From VYFG01 sp965203365 (GTDB taxonomy: Bacteria > Pseudomonadota > Gammaproteobacteria > Arenicellales > Poriferihabitantaceae), in NCBI GenBank assembly GCA_965203365.1, contig OZ241878.1:1178001-1242000 (forward strand): 64,000 bases of DNA, read 5' to 3'. Position 1 is the stretch's first letter; every line of letters begins with the position of its first letter. The translations under genes and the position numbers were made by a program. Shown here piece by piece: positions 62,884-64,000 of this stretch. The notes below the pieces were generated by a model. That model did no database searches. It was given only the letters and a program-made list of their open reading frames with translations, and was not told the DNA's origin.

Positions 62884-63936
62884 TTACCCGGACGAAGCGG
62901 TGGCTGCTTCGAGTGAGATCAGAATTTCCTCCAAGGCAAACCGGAGATTCAATTGATCACGGGCAATGCGTCGATAGTGACCAATCGTATCATACAAGGC
63001 AAACAATCGCTTGATGGAAATTCCCAGACCCCGTTCTTCCCCGGAGCCAGCAGTCCCCCATGGGGCTTCTGTTCCGGCCATCTGACAGTGAATCAACTGA
63101 CCGGCAAATCGTTGCAACCAGCCCAGCAGCAAGATGGCATCCTGTTTGGCCAAGGACTCTGCCAATGCCACGGGGTTACCCTGTCCTGCACAGAGCGCCC
63201 GCAGCGCTGCAAGATTCGCACCCTGCCATTCCAAAGCCCCACTTTCCTGATCGGCCAAAACATCCAATGGTCCCATACCAGACAGAATGTTGTTGCGAAC
63301 GAGTGGGGGGTCCACATCGATCCGGTCCCGTAGCCATTCGGTCGCCTCTTCCGGGGTCGGACCCGTAAGCATTTCCACCAAGCAACGACTGCGGATGGTA
63401 GGAAGCAGGGCACCCGGGTGGTCTGTCAACAAAAGGAAGTGGCTTCCCCGAGGGGGTTCTTCCAGTAATTTCAGCAAGGCATTGGAAGCATTGGCATTCA
63501 TCCGGTCCGCGGGAAGCAAAAGGGCCACACGTCCCGAAGCGGTGTGCGACGACTGATGGAATCGATCAATCAACAATCGAATCTTCTCTATCGATATGAT
63601 TTTTGCCGGTCCGGACCGTTGCTCGCGCCCTGGCCTGTCAGGATACCGTTCCGAATAAGTGGAGAACAATTCAATTCTCCCAGTCTCACGTTCTTGTTCG
63701 GTGGACAGCAGATGCACATCTGGATGAGAACCGACGAGAAACAGGTGGCAGTTATTACACTGTCCGCAGGCAACGGTTCCTTCTTCCTGGCACACGATCC
63801 ATTGCATCAGATGAAGGGCAAATTCGCGCTTTCCGATGCCGGATGGTCCTGCCAGCACCAAGGCATGGTGTAGACTGTCCCGCGCCGCAGAAAATCTTGG
63901 CCATTGCTCTGCCAACCACGGATACAGAGGACTCAT
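62884..63936 (-). CDS. holB: DNA polymerase III delta-prime subunit
   Basis: 350 residues. The clamp-loader AAA+ domain shows VLAGPSGIGKREFALHLMQW, the zinc-binding cysteines in ACGQCNNC, the NALLKLLEEPPRGSHFLLLT stretch and the TIRSRC sensor motif. Unlike E. coli delta-prime, the P-loop lysine is retained. The subunit is part of the clamp loader that places the beta clamp on DNA. Its ATG is one base past the upstream tmk stop, so translation is probably coupled. Confidence 0.93.
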   Translation of the reverse strand: MSPLYPWLAEQWPRFSAARDSLHHALVLAGPSGIGKREFALHLMQWIVCQEEGTVACGQCNNCHLFLVGSHPDVHLLSTEQERETGRIELFSTYSERYPDRPGREQRSGPAKIISIEKIRLLIDRFHQSSHTASGRVALLLPADRMNANASNALLKLLEEPPRGSHFLLLTDHPGALLPTIRSRCLVEMLTGPTPEEATEWLRDRIDVDPPLVRNNILSGMGPLDVLADQESGALEWQGANLAALRALCAGQGNPVALAESLAKQDAILLLGWLQRFAGQLIHCQMAGTEAPWGTAGSGEERGLGISIKRLFALYDTIGHYRRIARDQLNLRFALEEILISLEAATASSG

Positions 63937-63937
63937 G

Positions 63938-64000
63938 TCAGTGTCCCTGACGGGTCATGAGGAATTCGGACAACACATCGGAAATTTGCGCATTGACCGA
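63938..64000 (-). CDS. tmk: Thymidylate kinase, C-terminal end only
   Basis: Twenty codons and a TGA (63938-63940) enter from the right edge, reading VNAQISDVLSEFLMTRQGH. Position immediately upstream of holB and the pattern V..I..VL..FL fit the end of Tmk, which phosphorylates dTMP. The identification rests mainly on gene order. Confidence 0.6.
   Translation of the reverse strand, partial: SVNAQISDVLSEFLMTRQGH

Overview
The window reads as a chromosome segment of a gammaproteobacterium. The right end has the usual gammaproteobacterial housekeeping layout: tmk-holB-tatD on one strand, clpS-clpA, an IscA/ErpA-type Fe-S protein, yggX, gshB and prpE. The rest is rich in methylated-amine / glycine-betaine catabolism genes, decayed insertion sequences and defence or toxin-antitoxin cassettes. 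A giant fibronectin-III/autotransporter surface protein, a TbpB-like lipoprotein and a Sel1-repeat protein suggest a marine, possibly invertebrate-associated bacterium; this is inference, and no taxonomic marker was read.

Layout. 1-2.7 kb: glycine-betaine-type ABC transporter (substrate-binding protein and permease, minus strand) divergent from a DeoR-family regulator. 2.9-13 kb: orphan AAA+ ATPase, then IS30-family copy 1, an AbiE pair with a nonsense mutation, a DUF429 pseudogene, an IS30 tip, maeB, and a second, frameshifted AbiE pair lying between two outward-facing IS30 left ends. 13-26.4 kb: Sel1 protein, then FAD-linked oxidase, dimethylglycine/sarcosine-dehydrogenase-like flavoprotein, MttB-family methyltransferase, CPA2 antiporter, two dehydrogenases, AzlCD exporter and an M20 hydrolase. 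26.5-32 kb: GNAT, second MttB-family gene, intact AbiE pair, IS30 copy 2. 32-39 kb: 3' half of an initiator tRNA with its terminator, then a very GC-rich surface locus whose large gene carries a 20-bp poly(C) tract and a perfect 663-bp tandem duplication. 39.2-41 kb: decayed ISNCY-family element. 41-47 kb: trimethylamine-dehydrogenase-like flavoprotein, third MttB-family gene, GbdR-like regulator, YfcH. 47.2-53.1 kb: Gabija-type defence pair (gajA frameshifted) tightly enclosed by two IS30 copies. 53-64 kb: housekeeping.

Working together: the transporter, three MttB-family proteins, two demethylating flavoproteins and the GbdR-like regulator are consistent with uptake and stepwise demethylation of glycine betaine or related methylated amines. 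No corrinoid protein is present in the window. The four recognisable defence loci (AbiE x3, Gabija) each lie between ends of the same IS30-family element, which suggests that the element has gathered or moved them.
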